20,746 bases of DNA, from NCBI GenBank assembly GCA_003427395.1, contig BFEA01000163.1, forward strand, positions 2,614,742 to 2,635,487. Direction: 5' to 3'. The notes under the pieces were generated by a model. That model saw only the letters and a list, made by a program, of their open reading frames with translations, searched no databases and was not told the DNA's origin. A program made the translations under genes and the position numbers. Position 1 is the first letter of the stretch, and each line of letters starts with the position of its first letter. Origin of the DNA: Chara braunii. Taxonomy: Eukaryota; Streptophyta; Charophyceae; Charales; Characeae. Shown here piece after piece: positions 20,674 to 20,746 of this stretch.

Positions 20674-20746
<73 letters not shown>
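20674..20746. repeat. CG/CA microsatellite
   Basis: A short CGCGCG stretch followed by (CA)n running off the window end. Alternating purine-pyrimidine sequence of this kind can adopt Z-DNA. All Cys/Val reading frames here are artefacts. Confidence 0.95.

Overview
This window looks like nuclear DNA from a large, repeat-rich eukaryotic genome, most likely a green-lineage (streptophyte) organism. I see no prokaryotic gene layout. Evidence: long homopolymer and microsatellite tracts, single Ns inside low-complexity DNA, a decayed Ty3/gypsy gag-pol, a decayed LINE reverse transcriptase, a plant-style initiator-Met primer-binding-site motif, foldback elements, and short coding-like blocks with plausible splice sites. 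The phrasing of the gypsy pol region resembles what I recall from the charophyte alga Chara braunii. That is recollection, not a database result, so the species guess is weak.

Layout. 1-3293: low-complexity DNA (TG, A and T tracts), small inverted and tandem repeats, two possible exon-like stretches and one tRNA-like relic. 3294-4006 (minus): an unrecognised coding region of about 235 codons with one frameshift at a short homopolymer. 4010-7640: AT-rich DNA with two foldback/MITE-like elements (5362-5753 and 6631-6927) and a G-run/A-run/T-run/G-run composite. 7639-8703 (minus): coding-like blocks that may be the 3' end of a spliced host gene. 9137-9790 (minus): a decayed Arg/Lys/Glu-rich coding relic. 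11284-11611 (minus): a LINE reverse-transcriptase fragment. 12041-13402: a 31-bp minisatellite, then a pyrimidine-rich stretch ending at a Met-tRNA-type primer-binding site and a short, possibly spliced, reading frame. This probably marks the 5' end of an old LTR element. 13572-15330: paired hairpins with compensatory changes, then a diverged higher-order tandem array. 15835-20352 (plus): gag, protease, RT, RNase H and integrase of one Ty3/gypsy element in standard order, dead through stops, frameshifts, internal deletions and catalytic substitutions. It is cut off at 3' by a GC-rich block. 20485-20746: GATT and CA microsatellites.

No gene here can be called functional with confidence. The mobile elements are fossils of different ages and orientation. 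The best candidates for live host sequence are the minus-strand blocks at 3294-4006 and 7639-7978. I found no convincing new biological system. The items most worth follow-up are the near-complete 297-bp foldback, the minisatellite next to a primer-binding site, the G-to-A-type lesions in the gypsy element, and the unidentified minus-strand coding blocks.
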